A DNA stretch of 64,000 bases from the NCBI GenBank assembly GCA_016720745.1, contig JADKKA010000001.1, forward strand, positions 310,001 to 374,000. Direction: 5' to 3'. Of the stretch, positions 18,569 to 26,642 are shown in pieces. The DNA comes from Chitinophagaceae bacterium. GTDB lineage: Bacteria; Bacteroidota; Bacteroidia; Chitinophagales; Chitinophagaceae. The translations under genes were made by a program, and so were the position numbers. The notes under the pieces were generated by a model. It had not been told where the DNA came from. It saw only the letters and a list, made by a program, of their open reading frames with translations, and made no database searches. Position 1 is the stretch's first letter. Every line of letters begins with the position of its first letter.

Positions 18569-18591
18569 ATACTTGGTTTTTTTACTTGCAA
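18561..18591 (-). promoter_or_regulatory. Promoter of tandem paralog 1
   Basis: Minus-strand -7 core TATGTTTG (plus 18561-18568) and a TTG (18589-18591) inside the palindrome ACTTGCAAGT, separated by 20 bases. This matches the Bacteroidota TTTG-N19/20-TAnnTTTG arrangement and is nearly identical in all three paralogs. Confidence 0.75.
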
Positions 18592-18691
18592 GTATTTCGC
18601 GAATTTTTTCTAGACATTTTCCGTATTTCCTGCAGTAAATCTACGATACCTGTTTATTCAATATCTGTAACTCCGTGTAAATCATAGATTC

Positions 18692-18725
18692 AAAAAAAAA
18701 GCCACTTCAATAAATGAAGTGGCCT
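18692..18725 (-). terminator. Rho-independent terminator of tandem paralog 2
   Basis: Perfect 9-bp stem GCCACTTCA / TGAAGTGGC (plus 18701-18709 and 18715-18723), loop of 5, followed on the minus strand by nine T. The stretch 18592-18691 between this terminator and the promoter of paralog 1 shows nothing else recognisable. Confidence 0.88.
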
Positions 18726-18749
18726 TTAACCGTCCTCTCTGAAATATTT

Positions 18750-20051
18750 TTATTGCTTCACAATCTTTTGCTGGAGCATTTGTCCTTCACAGGCTACCCT
18801 TACGTAGTAAATACCCGGTGCCAGTGACTGTACATTTAAAGTTTCGGTCTGGCTGCTGCTGTTTGATTGCGTCCTGCTTACCACCTGTCCGGAAATGGCT
18901 ATCATTTCATACACCAGTTTCTTATTCTGCCAGGTGGCCGGGATGGTCACTCTGAGGTCCTGCTTAACCGGGTTGGGATACACGGTAAGACTGATTGTTG
19001 CTTCATTCTTTGTACCGATCCTGATCATTTTTGTGGCAGACAGTTCAGTCTTTTCATCCATATCCACTGAACGAAGTCTGTACCAGATAACAGTTGCGCC
19101 CACTGCTGAAAGATTATCAGTGAAACTGTAATTCACATTTGCGGATGTATTTCCTGCGGCAAAAACGATACCGGCATCAGAAAAATTGATCCCATCAATG
19201 CTGCGCTCGATCACAAAATGGCTGACATTAATCTCAGATGCAGTGGTCCATTTCAGATCTGCTTTGTTGTTGTTGTTCAGGGTAGCTGTAAAAGAGGCGA
19301 GTTTTACCGGCAGCGTATTCATCGGTGCACTGTAGGCAAAATTCTTAAACCAAACACTGTACATCCGGTTGGTGTTGCTGACGGAGCCTGTGGTGGTGGC
19401 GCCTAAACGTACAGTGATTGTATTCGTATTGATGTATTTATTCGTCGCCATCAGTTGAGTGGCAGTGGTATCAATTCCTGAAAAATCAGACAGTACACCA
19501 GTGAATTGTCTGCCCGCCAGTGTTAACTGATTGAGGATCCCTGTAACAGAAGCCACCTGCAGTTGTGTGGTTGACTCGAGGGTATAAGAACTTGCACCAT
19601 AAAATGCATCCCATTCTCTCAGCCTGGAACCGTTCCCGTCAATATCAAGCGCCGTAGCATAAGCTTCAGCAATACTGGCAGCATCTTCTGTATTCTTATT
19701 CACAAATTTTATTTCAAATTCCATCCACCAGCTGCTTGAACCGGTAACACTGCCTCTGCTGATCTGTGGCTGAAAAGCTTTGCTGAAACCAGTGCTGGTA
19801 ACATCAATATTAGATAATGTAACGGATGCAGAAGAGCGACCCTTAATTTTAACAAGCGCATCCATTGTCTCATTCACATCAGGAAACAGATAAACCGTAT
19901 TGTCCTCACCTTCGTTTCCGGAATACCGTGAACCGTTTTCAAAATTCAATTGATTTGAATTTTGAGCCATCATCGGCTGAGAAACTGCGAGAACTGCAGT
20001 AAAGAAGACAAGTTTAACTACTTGCTTTGTTGATTGTAAAGTTGACATCAT
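18750..20051 (-). CDS. Secreted protein with Por sorting tail, tandem paralog 2
   Basis: A 433-residue protein: signal peptide to about residue 30 (ending PMMAQ), an N-terminal domain about 31-240 (FENGSRYSGNEGEDNTVYLF, MDALVKIKGRSSASVTLSNI, FQPQISRG), the linker module LPVKLASFTATLNNNNKADL, and a type A sorting tail with YPNPVKQDLRVTIPATWQNK ending MLQQKIVKQ. The N-terminal domain is clearly homologous to that of paralog 3 (shared VKIKGRS, SWWMEFE, AIDIDGNGS-like, NTNMITFR/NTNTITVR segments) and has the same total length. Function of this domain is unknown; a surface or matrix role is inferred from the sorting signal. It is a separate transcription unit. Confidence 0.88.
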   Translation of the reverse strand: MMSTLQSTKQVVKLVFFTAVLAVSQPMMAQNSNQLNFENGSRYSGNEGEDNTVYLFPDVNETMDALVKIKGRSSASVTLSNIDVTSTGFSKAFQPQISRGSVTGSSSWWMEFEIKFVNKNTEDAASIAEAYATALDIDGNGSRLREWDAFYGASSYTLESTTQLQVASVTGILNQLTLAGRQFTGVLSDFSGIDTTATQLMATNKYINTNTITVRLGATTTGSVSNTNRMYSVWFKNFAYSAPMNTLPVKLASFTATLNNNNKADLKWTTASEINVSHFVIERSIDGINFSDAGIVFAAGNTSANVNYSFTDNLSAVGATVIWYRLRSVDMDEKTELSATKMIRIGTKNEATISLTVYPNPVKQDLRVTIPATWQNKKLVYEMIAISGQVVSRTQSNSSSQTETLNVQSLAPGIYYVRVACEGQMLQQKIVKQ

Positions 20052-20231
20052 CGTTTTCAGGATTAGGGTATGAATAAGGTTACGTTGATGAACTCCTCTT
20101 TAGATCCCAATGAAAGCCGACATGTTGTTGCTGAAACAGGCAGGGAGGTAAATTCCCTTGTTGCGGATAGTTTGTTTCACGGTCGGATTACGTTGTTTTC
20201 TTAGGATTCGTTCGATTCTGATACAAACATA
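20052..20231 (-). promoter_or_regulatory. Long 5' leader of tandem paralog 2
   Basis: Leader of about 165 bases carrying the same blocks as the leaders of paralogs 1 and 3: CAGAATCGAACGAATCCTAA, GAAAACAACGTAATCCGAC, GAAACAAA, CGGCTTTCATTGGGATCT and CCTGAAAACG before the ATG. From the -7 core to the ATG is 173 bases. Confidence 0.65.
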
Positions 20232-20254
20232 ATACGCAGTTTTTTTACTTGCAA
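20224..20254 (-). promoter_or_regulatory. Promoter of tandem paralog 2
   Basis: Minus-strand TATGTTTG (plus 20224-20231) and TTG (20252-20254), 20 bases apart, with the same AAAAAAACTGCG spacer sequence as in paralog 3. Confidence 0.75.
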
Positions 20255-20361
20255 GCTTTACGCGGATTATTTCTTATAAATTACCGTATTTTATGCAGTA
20301 ATAATACGATGTCGCTTATAGATCATTGAAGATCAAAGCCTGTTGAAATGAATTCCAAAAT

Positions 20362-20393
20362 AAAAAAAGCCACTCCTTTTCAGAAGTGGCTTT
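20362..20393 (-). terminator. Rho-independent terminator of tandem paralog 3
   Basis: AGCCACT / AGTGGCT stem (plus 20368-20374 and 20385-20391) with a run of seven A on the plus strand at 20362-20368, that is a T run on the minus strand. The stretch 20255-20361 shows nothing else. Confidence 0.82.
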
Positions 20394-20413
20394 GAAAGAG
20401 CTTGATGTTGGCT

Positions 20414-21715
20414 TTATAATTTGACCAGCTTCTCACTGATGACCTGTCCTTCACATCTTACTAAAACAAAATAATTGCCTGCTGCCACTGATTGAATATT
20501 CAATGTTTCAGTCTGGCTGCTGTTTTTTCTTTGTACCCGGTTCACTACCTGACCTGCGATGGTAACAATTTCATAAGTCAGCACTTTATTCTGCCAGTTG
20601 GCTGGAATAGTAATGCTTAACGCCTGTATGGCCGGATTGGGATACAAGGAGAGCCTGGCAGCTTTATTATTGTTACCTGATATCCTGATCATACGTGTGC
20701 CTGATACCATGGTCTTTCCATCCTGATCAACGGACCGGATACGATACCATACCATACCCGCACTCATCAAACCAAGTTCTTCTGTAAACCGGTAGTTCCT
20801 GTCACTATTGCTGTTATTGGACGCCAATACTATTCCCTGACTGCTAAACTGAATACCATCCAGACTGCGTTCGATTTCAAAATGAGCTGTATTCATTTCA
20901 ACAGCGGTAGTCCAATGTAATTCGGCTTTCTTATTACTATTCAATGTGGCTGTAAAAGAGGCAAATGTAACGGGCAGCGTATTCAATGGTGAACTGGCAG
21001 AAAGGTCCCTGAAACGGATGCTATAATCACGATCGTTGCTTCCGGCAGACCCGGTAGTAGTGCCACCTATACGGAAAGTAATCATATTCGTATTGATATA
21101 CCTGGTTGTTCCAATAACATCCAGCAAGGAAGAATCCATACCGGCGTAGCTGGTCAGCGGACCAGTGAATTGTATTCCTGCCATTGAAGGCTGGCTGATG
21201 GTTCCTGTAATATTATTCACGGTAAGGGAAGAGATGGATTCAAGCAAATAAGACGAGGCCCCGAAAAATGCGATTTGTTCCCTGATGGCGGATCCATTTC
21301 CATCAATATCAATGGCACTGGCGTGCATTTCAGGAAAACTGGCCGCTTGTGAAGTACCTGTTCTGACAAAACTTACTTCAAATTCCATCCACCAGGAAGT
21401 AGCAGCAGACAAAGTCCCAATCCCGATCTGTGGTTGAAATGACCCACTATAACCAGCTCCGGAATTATCAATATCAATGAGGGTTAATGCTGCATCAGAA
21501 CGCCCTTTAATTTTTACAAATGCATCCATACCGGCATTTACTCCTGAAAAAAAGTAAACTGCATTATCCGTTCCGGGAGCCCCGGTCATCAGCATACCAT
21601 TTCCAAATACCAGGTCTTTGGGTTGCTGTGAAAAAACAGGTAATGAACAGCTAAAAAGAAATAAGGGGAGTAATAATTTGCGATACAGAGAAGTAGTAAG
21701 TAAAGATTGATTCAT
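20414..21715 (-). CDS. Secreted protein with Por sorting tail, tandem paralog 3
   Basis: A 433-residue protein, the same length as paralog 2. Signal peptide to about residue 30 (LLLPLFLFSCSLPVFSQQ; a lipobox-like LFSC is inside, but the Ala/Ser-rich SPI cut at VFSQQ fits better). The N-terminal domain 31-240 has AFVKIKGRSDAALTLIDID, GSFQPQIGIG and SWWMEFEVSF, then the linker FASFTATLNSNKKAEL and a type A tail with YPNPAIQALSITIPANWQNK ending ISEKLVKL. Most likely a tandem duplicate of paralog 2. No enzymatic motif was seen. It has its own promoter, leader and terminator, so it is expressed independently of the ATP synthase operon behind it. Confidence 0.88.
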   Translation of the reverse strand: MNQSLLTTSLYRKLLLPLFLFSCSLPVFSQQPKDLVFGNGMLMTGAPGTDNAVYFFSGVNAGMDAFVKIKGRSDAALTLIDIDNSGAGYSGSFQPQIGIGTLSAATSWWMEFEVSFVRTGTSQAASFPEMHASAIDIDGNGSAIREQIAFFGASSYLLESISSLTVNNITGTISQPSMAGIQFTGPLTSYAGMDSSLLDVIGTTRYINTNMITFRIGGTTTGSAGSNDRDYSIRFRDLSASSPLNTLPVTFASFTATLNSNKKAELHWTTAVEMNTAHFEIERSLDGIQFSSQGIVLASNNSNSDRNYRFTEELGLMSAGMVWYRIRSVDQDGKTMVSGTRMIRISGNNNKAARLSLYPNPAIQALSITIPANWQNKVLTYEIVTIAGQVVNRVQRKNSSQTETLNIQSVAAGNYFVLVRCEGQVISEKLVKL

Positions 21716-21895
21716 CGTTTTCAGGTTAGGGTAAGAAATAAGGATTAATTGCCGAACTTATCTTCAGATCCCAATGAAAACCGACTTGTAAGTTGAAATG
21801 CAGACAGTGTTGTACTCACCTTGTCTGGTGTAATTTTGTTTCATAGTCGGATTACGTTGTTTTCTTAGGATTCGTTCGATTCTGAAACAAACATA
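21716..21895 (-). promoter_or_regulatory. Long 5' leader of tandem paralog 3
   Basis: Shares CAGAATCGAACGAATCCTAA, GAAAACAACGTAATCCGAC, GAAACAAA, CGGTTTTCATTGGGATCT, the TACCCTAA block and CCTGAAAACG with paralog 2, but has a different middle (about 21790-21835). From the -7 core to the ATG is 173 bases. Confidence 0.65.
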
Positions 21896-21918
21896 ATACG
21901 CAGGTTTTTTACTTGCAA
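21888..21918 (-). promoter_or_regulatory. Promoter of tandem paralog 3
   Basis: Minus-strand TATGTTTG (plus 21888-21895) and TTG (21916-21918) in the palindrome ACTTGCAAGT, 20 bases apart. The remaining 21919-22044 shows nothing else. Confidence 0.75.
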
Positions 21919-22044
21919 GTTTTGTAAGGATTTTCTCTTATAAAATATCGTATTTCTATTCGTAAAAATACGAGGTGCACTGGCTATCAGTTAATTGCAA
22001 AATGAGGAGTTAGTACTTTTTCTATCAAGGTTAACCAGCTAAAT

Positions 22045-22073
22045 AAAAAATCCCGCTGTAAACAGCGGGATTC
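22045..22073 (-). terminator. Rho-independent terminator directly after atpA
   Basis: Perfect 9-bp stem ATCCCGCTG / CAGCGGGAT (plus 22050-22058 and 22063-22071), tetraloop, and a run of six T on the minus strand. It ends the atp operon 24 bases after the atpA stop, with no atpG following. Confidence 0.88.
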
Positions 22074-22094
22074 ATTTTCTTTTATGCTTAAATC

Positions 22095-23681
22095 TTATTT
22101 GTACTGAGGAATCAGCCCGTTGGCCATTTCCACCATTTTCTTCAGTCCATCTTCCGGCAGGTTTCCTTTTTTGAATTCTGCCAGCAGTTCCGGCATTTTG
22201 TTTTCCATTTCCATCAGGAAGTGGTCTTCAAAAGCCCTTACATGTTTAACGGCCACATCTTTCAGTAAACCCTGTGTACCCAGGTAAATAATCGCCACCT
22301 GCTTTTCAACAGAGAACGGTGTATACTGGGGCTGTTTCAGGATTTCCACGTTACGGGCACCTTTATCAATTACGTTCTTGGTAGCTGCATCCAGGTCACC
22401 TCCGAATTTAGAGAAGGCTTCCAGCTCACGATAAAGAGCCTGGTCCAGTTTCAGGGTACCGGCTACTTTTTTCATGGATTTGATCTGGGCATTACCACCC
22501 ACACGGCTTACGGAGATACCCACGTTAATCGCCGGACGGATACCAGCGTTAAACAGGTTTGATTCCAGGAAGATCTGTCCATCCGTAATGGAGATTACGT
22601 TGGTAGGAATATAAGCGGAAACGTCACCAGCCTGTGTTTCGATGATCGGTAAGGCTGTCAGTGAACCACCACCTTTAATCAGGTGACGGATACTGTCTGG
22701 TACATCATTCATGTTCTTCGCCACATTATCATCACTGATCACTTTCGCTGCTCTTTCCAGCAAACGACTGTGCAGGTAGAATACGTCACCAGGATAAGCT
22801 TCACGTCCGGGAGGGCGACGCAGCAGCAGGGATACCTCACGGTAGGCTACGGCCTGTTTGGAAAGATCATCATAAATGATCAGGGCCGGACGACCGGTAT
22901 CGCGGAAAAATTCTCCGATGGCCGCACCGGCAAATGGTGCATAGAACTGCAAAGGAGCAGGGTCAGATGCAGAAGCTGCTACAATAATAGTATACTCCAT
23001 GGCACCGGCATCCTGTAAAGTCTTCATCACACCGGCAATGGTAGATGCTTTCTGGCCGATGGCCACATAAATACAATAAACAGGTTTACCAGCCTGGTAG
23101 AATTCTTTCTGATTAATAATGGTATCAATACAGATCGCTGTTTTACCGGTTTGACGGTCACCGATCACCAGCTCACGCTGTCCGCGACCAATCGGGATCA
23201 TGGCATCGATCGCCTTGATACCGGTTTGCAGGGGCTCTTTTACAGGTTCACGGAAGATAACACCAGGGGCTTTACGCTCCAGGGGCATTTCATAACGCTC
23301 TCCGGTGATAGGGCCACGGCCATCTATTGGTTCACCGAGGGTATTCACCACACGGCCTACCATTCCTTCTCCAACTTTGATAGAAGCGATCTGGCCGGTC
23401 CGGCGCACTTTAGAACCTTCCTGAATTCCACCGGTCTCCCCCATCAGTACCACACCTACATTATCTTCTTCCAGGTTCAGGGCAATTGCTCTTACTCCGC
23501 TTTCAAACTCGACCAGCTCACCATAACGCACATTTCCCAAACCATATACCCGGGCAATACCATCACCCACCTGCAGCACGGTTCCCACTTCTTCCAGGTC
23601 GGCTGTTGCATTAAAATTGCTCAACTGCTGGCGCAGTATCGCTGATATTTCATCTGGTTTAATTTCTGGCATATTATCCAA
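22095..23681 (-). CDS. atpA: F1 ATP synthase subunit alpha
   Basis: Alpha subunit of the F1 catalytic hexamer, 528 residues. Walker A is GDRQTGKT (174-181), followed by VYCIYVAIGQKASTIAGV, LIIYDDLSKQAVAYR and the LLLRRPPGREAYPGDVFYLHSRLLERAA segment region, all typical of alpha. It binds nucleotide at non-catalytic sites. Fifth gene of atpB-atpE-atpF-atpH-atpA on the minus strand, 18 bases after atpH. A strong terminator follows at once, so gamma (atpG), which commonly follows atpA, and beta/epsilon are encoded elsewhere. Confidence 0.97.
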   Translation of the reverse strand: MDNMPEIKPDEISAILRQQLSNFNATADLEEVGTVLQVGDGIARVYGLGNVRYGELVEFESGVRAIALNLEEDNVGVVLMGETGGIQEGSKVRRTGQIASIKVGEGMVGRVVNTLGEPIDGRGPITGERYEMPLERKAPGVIFREPVKEPLQTGIKAIDAMIPIGRGQRELVIGDRQTGKTAICIDTIINQKEFYQAGKPVYCIYVAIGQKASTIAGVMKTLQDAGAMEYTIIVAASASDPAPLQFYAPFAGAAIGEFFRDTGRPALIIYDDLSKQAVAYREVSLLLRRPPGREAYPGDVFYLHSRLLERAAKVISDDNVAKNMNDVPDSIRHLIKGGGSLTALPIIETQAGDVSAYIPTNVISITDGQIFLESNLFNAGIRPAINVGISVSRVGGNAQIKSMKKVAGTLKLDQALYRELEAFSKFGGDLDAATKNVIDKGARNVEILKQPQYTPFSVEKQVAIIYLGTQGLLKDVAVKHVRAFEDHFLMEMENKMPELLAEFKKGNLPEDGLKKMVEMANGLIPQYK

Positions 23682-23699
23682 TTTATCGTTTATGAATAC

Positions 23700-24263
23700 T
23701 TATCTCACTTTGTAAATAAAATCATTGTTATCAAACTGTCTGGCAATCTGGCGAAGGTCATAAGCTATACTGGCATCAATCAGCTGATCACCGGCCTGTA
23801 ATACAAATCCACCAATCAGTTTTTCATCCACCGTTGTCTCCAGTTCAATCTGCTGCATCACGCTGGTCTTTTTTACCTGGCTGATGATCTCCTGCTGAAT
23901 GGCATCACTTACCGGCGTGGCGGTAGTCAGTTTAAGTGTAAATATTTTTTTATACGCTTTATACTGTGCAATAAAAGCAGTGGCGATTTCCGGAAGGTTA
24001 CTTTCCCTGTGCTTATTCATGAGCAACTTATTAAAGGAAGTTGTCAGCACACTGATTTTACCGTTAGTAACTGCTTCAGCAATCTTGATTTTCTTGTCGC
24101 TGCTGATCACCGGACTCCGGAGCATATTCACAAAATCCCTGCTGGCCTTGCAAACGGCATTCAGCCATTGCATATCAGCATACACCTGCTCCAGCTGGCC
24201 CTGTTCCAGGGAAAGATCCAGCAGTGATTTGGCGTAACGGGCAGCTAAACGCGGGTTTGGCAT
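23700..24263 (-). CDS. atpH: F1 ATP synthase subunit delta
   Basis: Delta subunit, 187 residues, forming the top of the peripheral stalk that joins F1 to the b subunits. It shows the family start MPNPRLAARYAKSLLDLSLE, a helical N-terminal domain (about 1-110) and the C-terminal signature region with VDEKLIGGFVLQAGDQLIDASI (about 144-165), which is the most conserved part of the family. It sits between atpF and atpA; the 89-base gap to atpF contains short tandem repeats and a hairpin. Length is normal. Confidence 0.95.
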   Translation of the reverse strand: MPNPRLAARYAKSLLDLSLEQGQLEQVYADMQWLNAVCKASRDFVNMLRSPVISSDKKIKIAEAVTNGKISVLTTSFNKLLMNKHRESNLPEIATAFIAQYKAYKKIFTLKLTTATPVSDAIQQEIISQVKKTSVMQQIELETTVDEKLIGGFVLQAGDQLIDASIAYDLRQIARQFDNNDFIYKVR

Positions 24264-24279
24264 AAGTAATTTAATTTGA

Positions 24280-24351
24280 AAATGTGAGGATGCGGGAATG
24301 TGAAGATGGAATGCAGTATCTTATTCTCACATTTACACATTTACACATTTT
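24280..24351. repeat. Short tandem repeats with hairpin between atpF and atpH
   Basis: AAATGTGAG (24280-24288) can pair with CTCACATTT (24326-24334). The right side is a tandem ACATTTAC unit, two and a partial copy at 24329-24351; the left side has two copies of an ATGTGA(A/G)GATG-like unit. It is transcribed within the atp operon. Function unknown. Confidence 0.55.
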
Positions 24352-24352
24352 A

Positions 24353-24847
24353 TTAATTCAGTTTTACGGAGTCCACCATTCCTTTGATGTGGGCTTCCTG
24401 CGCCTCTTTATTGGCCAGTTCTCTTCTCAATACTTTTTCACTCACTTCAATCACCAGTTTACCAACCTGGTTTTTCACTTCAGTCAGGGCAGCCATCTTC
24501 TGGGTATTAATAGCAGCCTGGGCTTCGGTAATGATTTTATTCGCCTCAGTCTTAGCCTGCTCTTTGGCTTCATTGATGATGCGATCCTTGGTTTCCCTGG
24601 CTTCCTTCAGCATGGCAGCTCTTTCCTCACGGGCCTTGGCCAGCAGGGTTTCATTTTCACTCTTCATCAGTGCCATTTCCTCTTTCACTTTCTGGGCAGT
24701 TGCCAGTGCTTCGGAAATAGTATTCTCCCTTTCCCGAAGTCCTTTGATAATCGCAGGCCAGGCCAGTTTACGGAGAATAAAGAATACAATCAGGAATGCC
24801 AGCAGGGTCCAGGCCAGTAATCCAATTTTAGGAAGCAATAATTCCAT
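24353..24847 (-). CDS. atpF: F0 ATP synthase subunit b
   Basis: Subunit b, 164 residues. One N-terminal membrane helix (about 5-27, LLPKIGLLAWTLLAFLIVFFIL) is followed by a long charged amphipathic coiled coil (about 35-150) that forms the peripheral stalk, with many Ala, Glu and Lys in heptads (EALATAQKVKEEMALMKSEN). It starts about 200 bases downstream of atpE, an unusually large gap inside this operon that holds inverted repeats. Only one b gene is present, so it presumably acts as a homodimer. Confidence 0.95.
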   Translation of the reverse strand: MELLLPKIGLLAWTLLAFLIVFFILRKLAWPAIIKGLRERENTISEALATAQKVKEEMALMKSENETLLAKAREERAAMLKEARETKDRIINEAKEQAKTEANKIITEAQAAINTQKMAALTEVKNQVGKLVIEVSEKVLRRELANKEAQEAHIKGMVDSVKLN

Positions 24848-24997
24848 GGTAGTTCATTTACCCCCATCCCCTATAGGGGGGTTAATAGCTTTTGATCGCA
24901 TAAATGGTTTCAGGGGATAAACCATCTGTATGTTCAAGATCGCTTTAAGTTCTTACAAATCAGCCCAAAAACCTCTTCAGGGATTTGGGTTGAAAGA

Positions 24998-25030
24998 ACT
25001 GCATCCTCCGCCCTGTGCATTGGATGCAGT
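24998..25030. repeat. Inverted repeat downstream of atpE inside the atp operon
   Basis: Perfect 9-bp arms ACTGCATCC (24998-25006) and GGATGCAGT (25022-25030) with a 15-base loop, 20 bases after the atpE stop. On the plus strand it is followed by AATTTTTTT; on the minus strand (the operon strand) there is no T run after it, so it is more likely a messenger-processing or stability hairpin than a terminator. Further along, CCCCCATCCCC / GGGGGG-type bases near 24861-24881 can form a second small hairpin. Confidence 0.6.
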
Positions 25031-25049
25031 AATTTTTTTCCCGCCGGTA

Positions 25050-25286
25050 TTACATTACCATGGCGAGGAAGCCAACGATGATCGCAAACAGAGCAGCACC
25101 TTCAACCAGGGCCGCAGTCAGGATCATGTTACCGCGAATGTCATTAGACGCTTCCGGCTGACGGGCAATCGCTTCTACAGCGCCTTTACCAATCTGACCG
25201 ATACCGATACCGGCACCAATCGCAGCAAGACCTGCACCGATTGCACCACCTGCATTAGCTGTTTCTGCTAAGAGAAATAAATCCAT
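25050..25286 (-). CDS. atpE: F0 ATP synthase subunit c
   Basis: Subunit c of the proton-driven rotor ring, 78 residues: two membrane helices (about 12-38 and 53-77) joined by the polar loop R42-Q-P-E45. The ion-binding carboxylate is E62 in LVEGAALF. The Ser/Thr that follows the Glu in sodium-type rings is absent (Gly instead), so proton coupling is inferred. The N-terminal helix has the Gly-rich GAGLAAIGAGIGIG pattern needed for ring packing. It lies 32 bases after atpB. Many c copies are needed per enzyme, which may relate to the hairpin just downstream. Confidence 0.96.
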   Translation of the reverse strand: MDLFLLAETANAGGAIGAGLAAIGAGIGIGQIGKGAVEAIARQPEASNDIRGNMILTAALVEGAALFAIIVGFLAMVM

Positions 25287-25318
25287 GTTACAATTATTGA
25301 TAGTTAAAAAATACTTCT

Positions 25319-26485
25319 TTAGTGATGAGCCGCATGCGCCTCATCATGATGATGCTCCCCTTCAAAAGCCTGCCCGATAAATACCGCTGTTAACATCGTG
25401 AAAATGAAAGCCTGCAAAAAGGCCACCAGTACTTCAATCATGTAAATAAACACGGTAAAGCCGATTGAAAAAGGTGAAGCGGCCCAACCAGCTGTTGTGT
25501 TCAGCTGACCGGCAATAAATATCAGGGATACCAGACAAATAATGATAATATGACCCGCCACCATGTTGGCAAAAAGACGAATGATCAGGGCGAAGGGCTT
25601 AATGAACACACTCAGGAACTCCACTGGCACCAGGATGAACTTCACGCCCAGCGGTACACCCGGCGGGTTGAAAATATGACCCCAGTAATGCCCGTTGGAA
25701 CTGAACATGATCACAATAAAAGAAATCACACCAAGCACAACCGTAAACGCAATATTACCGGTTACGTTGGCCGATCCGGGGATCAGTCCAAACAGGTTAT
25801 TGATCAGGATAAAAAAGAAAACAGTCAGCAGATAAGGCAGGTATTTCTCCTGCTTATGACCCAGGTTGGGTTTGGCCACTTCATCCCTTACAAAAGTAAT
25901 CACTGGTTCCAGCAGGCTTTGAGAACCTTTGGGAGCCGAAGTAACACCAGTACCCTGCTTGTATCTTTTGGCAATCCGGAGCATGATCACTACAAAAAGG
26001 GTCAGGGCCAGGATCATCTGGATCACATTTCTGGTGAGAGACAGGTCATAGACCGTAACTGAAGGATCAATCACCCCGTCCTTTACCGCTACAATGGTTT
26101 CAGGTTTGAATTTTTTAGGATCCAGCCCCATTTTTTCAATATTATGGTTGGTCAGGATCATGTACCCTTCATGCTCATGCTCACCATGGTGGAAGGCAGA
26201 AGACATAAAACTGGTAAATCCTTTCTGGGGGGAGTATAAAATAACAGGCAGGGGGAGGGATTTGCCGAAAAAATGGAACTCATGTCCATCCAGTACGTGC
26301 TCAAAAATCACTTCCCCGATATTCAATTCTTTCTTCTTCGCATCTCCATGACCTTCTTCCTGGTGACCGGCTTGTTGCTGCGCTTGCTCACCCTCTCCAT
26401 GCTGGGCTTGCGCCGGCATAGAAAAAATCAGTGAAAAAACGCTGAAAACCGCTACAGTAAAGGATTTGATAAGCCTTGATCTCAT
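25319..26485 (-). CDS. atpB: F0 ATP synthase subunit a (long form with signal peptide and His-rich ends)
   Basis: Subunit a, 388 residues against about 270 in E. coli. The extra N-terminus has a signal peptide (about 1-27, ending MPAQAQ), a Gln/His/Glu-rich stretch (about 28-50) and an extra periplasmic domain before the first canonical helix; the C-terminus also ends His-rich. This long form is typical of Bacteroidota. The proton-channel helix with the essential Arg is present (ALIIRLFANMVAGH), as is the following helix GFTVFIYMIEVLVAFLQAF. It is the first gene of atpBEFHA, and a TATCTTTG promoter core lies 21 bases upstream. The usual atpI is not seen before it. Confidence 0.95.
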   Translation of the reverse strand: MRSRLIKSFTVAVFSVFSLIFSMPAQAQHGEGEQAQQQAGHQEEGHGDAKKKELNIGEVIFEHVLDGHEFHFFGKSLPLPVILYSPQKGFTSFMSSAFHHGEHEHEGYMILTNHNIEKMGLDPKKFKPETIVAVKDGVIDPSVTVYDLSLTRNVIQMILALTLFVVIMLRIAKRYKQGTGVTSAPKGSQSLLEPVITFVRDEVAKPNLGHKQEKYLPYLLTVFFFILINNLFGLIPGSANVTGNIAFTVVLGVISFIVIMFSSNGHYWGHIFNPPGVPLGVKFILVPVEFLSVFIKPFALIIRLFANMVAGHIIIICLVSLIFIAGQLNTTAGWAASPFSIGFTVFIYMIEVLVAFLQAFIFTMLTAVFIGQAFEGEHHHDEAHAAHH

Positions 26486-26505
26486 ACCTGCCCTGAAATT
26501 TGCCG

Positions 26506-26513
26506 CAAAGATA
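26506..26513 (-). promoter_or_regulatory. Candidate -7 promoter element of the atp operon
   Basis: Minus-strand TATCTTTG matches TAnnTTTG. It is followed by CGGCAAAT and ends 20 bases before the atpB ATG. No convincing -33 TTTG at 19-20 bases upstream. Confidence 0.55.
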
Positions 26514-26642
26514 AGGGTGTACCCCTGAATATGGGCCGGTGATCAAAGGAATTTGTCAATTTTTCAGAGCGCTGGCTTATTATTTGAAACGGGTAAGGGT
26601 ATATCTGTAAAAATCACTGAAAGTCAGTGTAATACAAGCATA

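Noticed and set aside
24998..25038. Rho-independent terminator on the plus strand
   Set aside because: No plus-strand gene is upstream of it; the surrounding genes are all on the minus strand.
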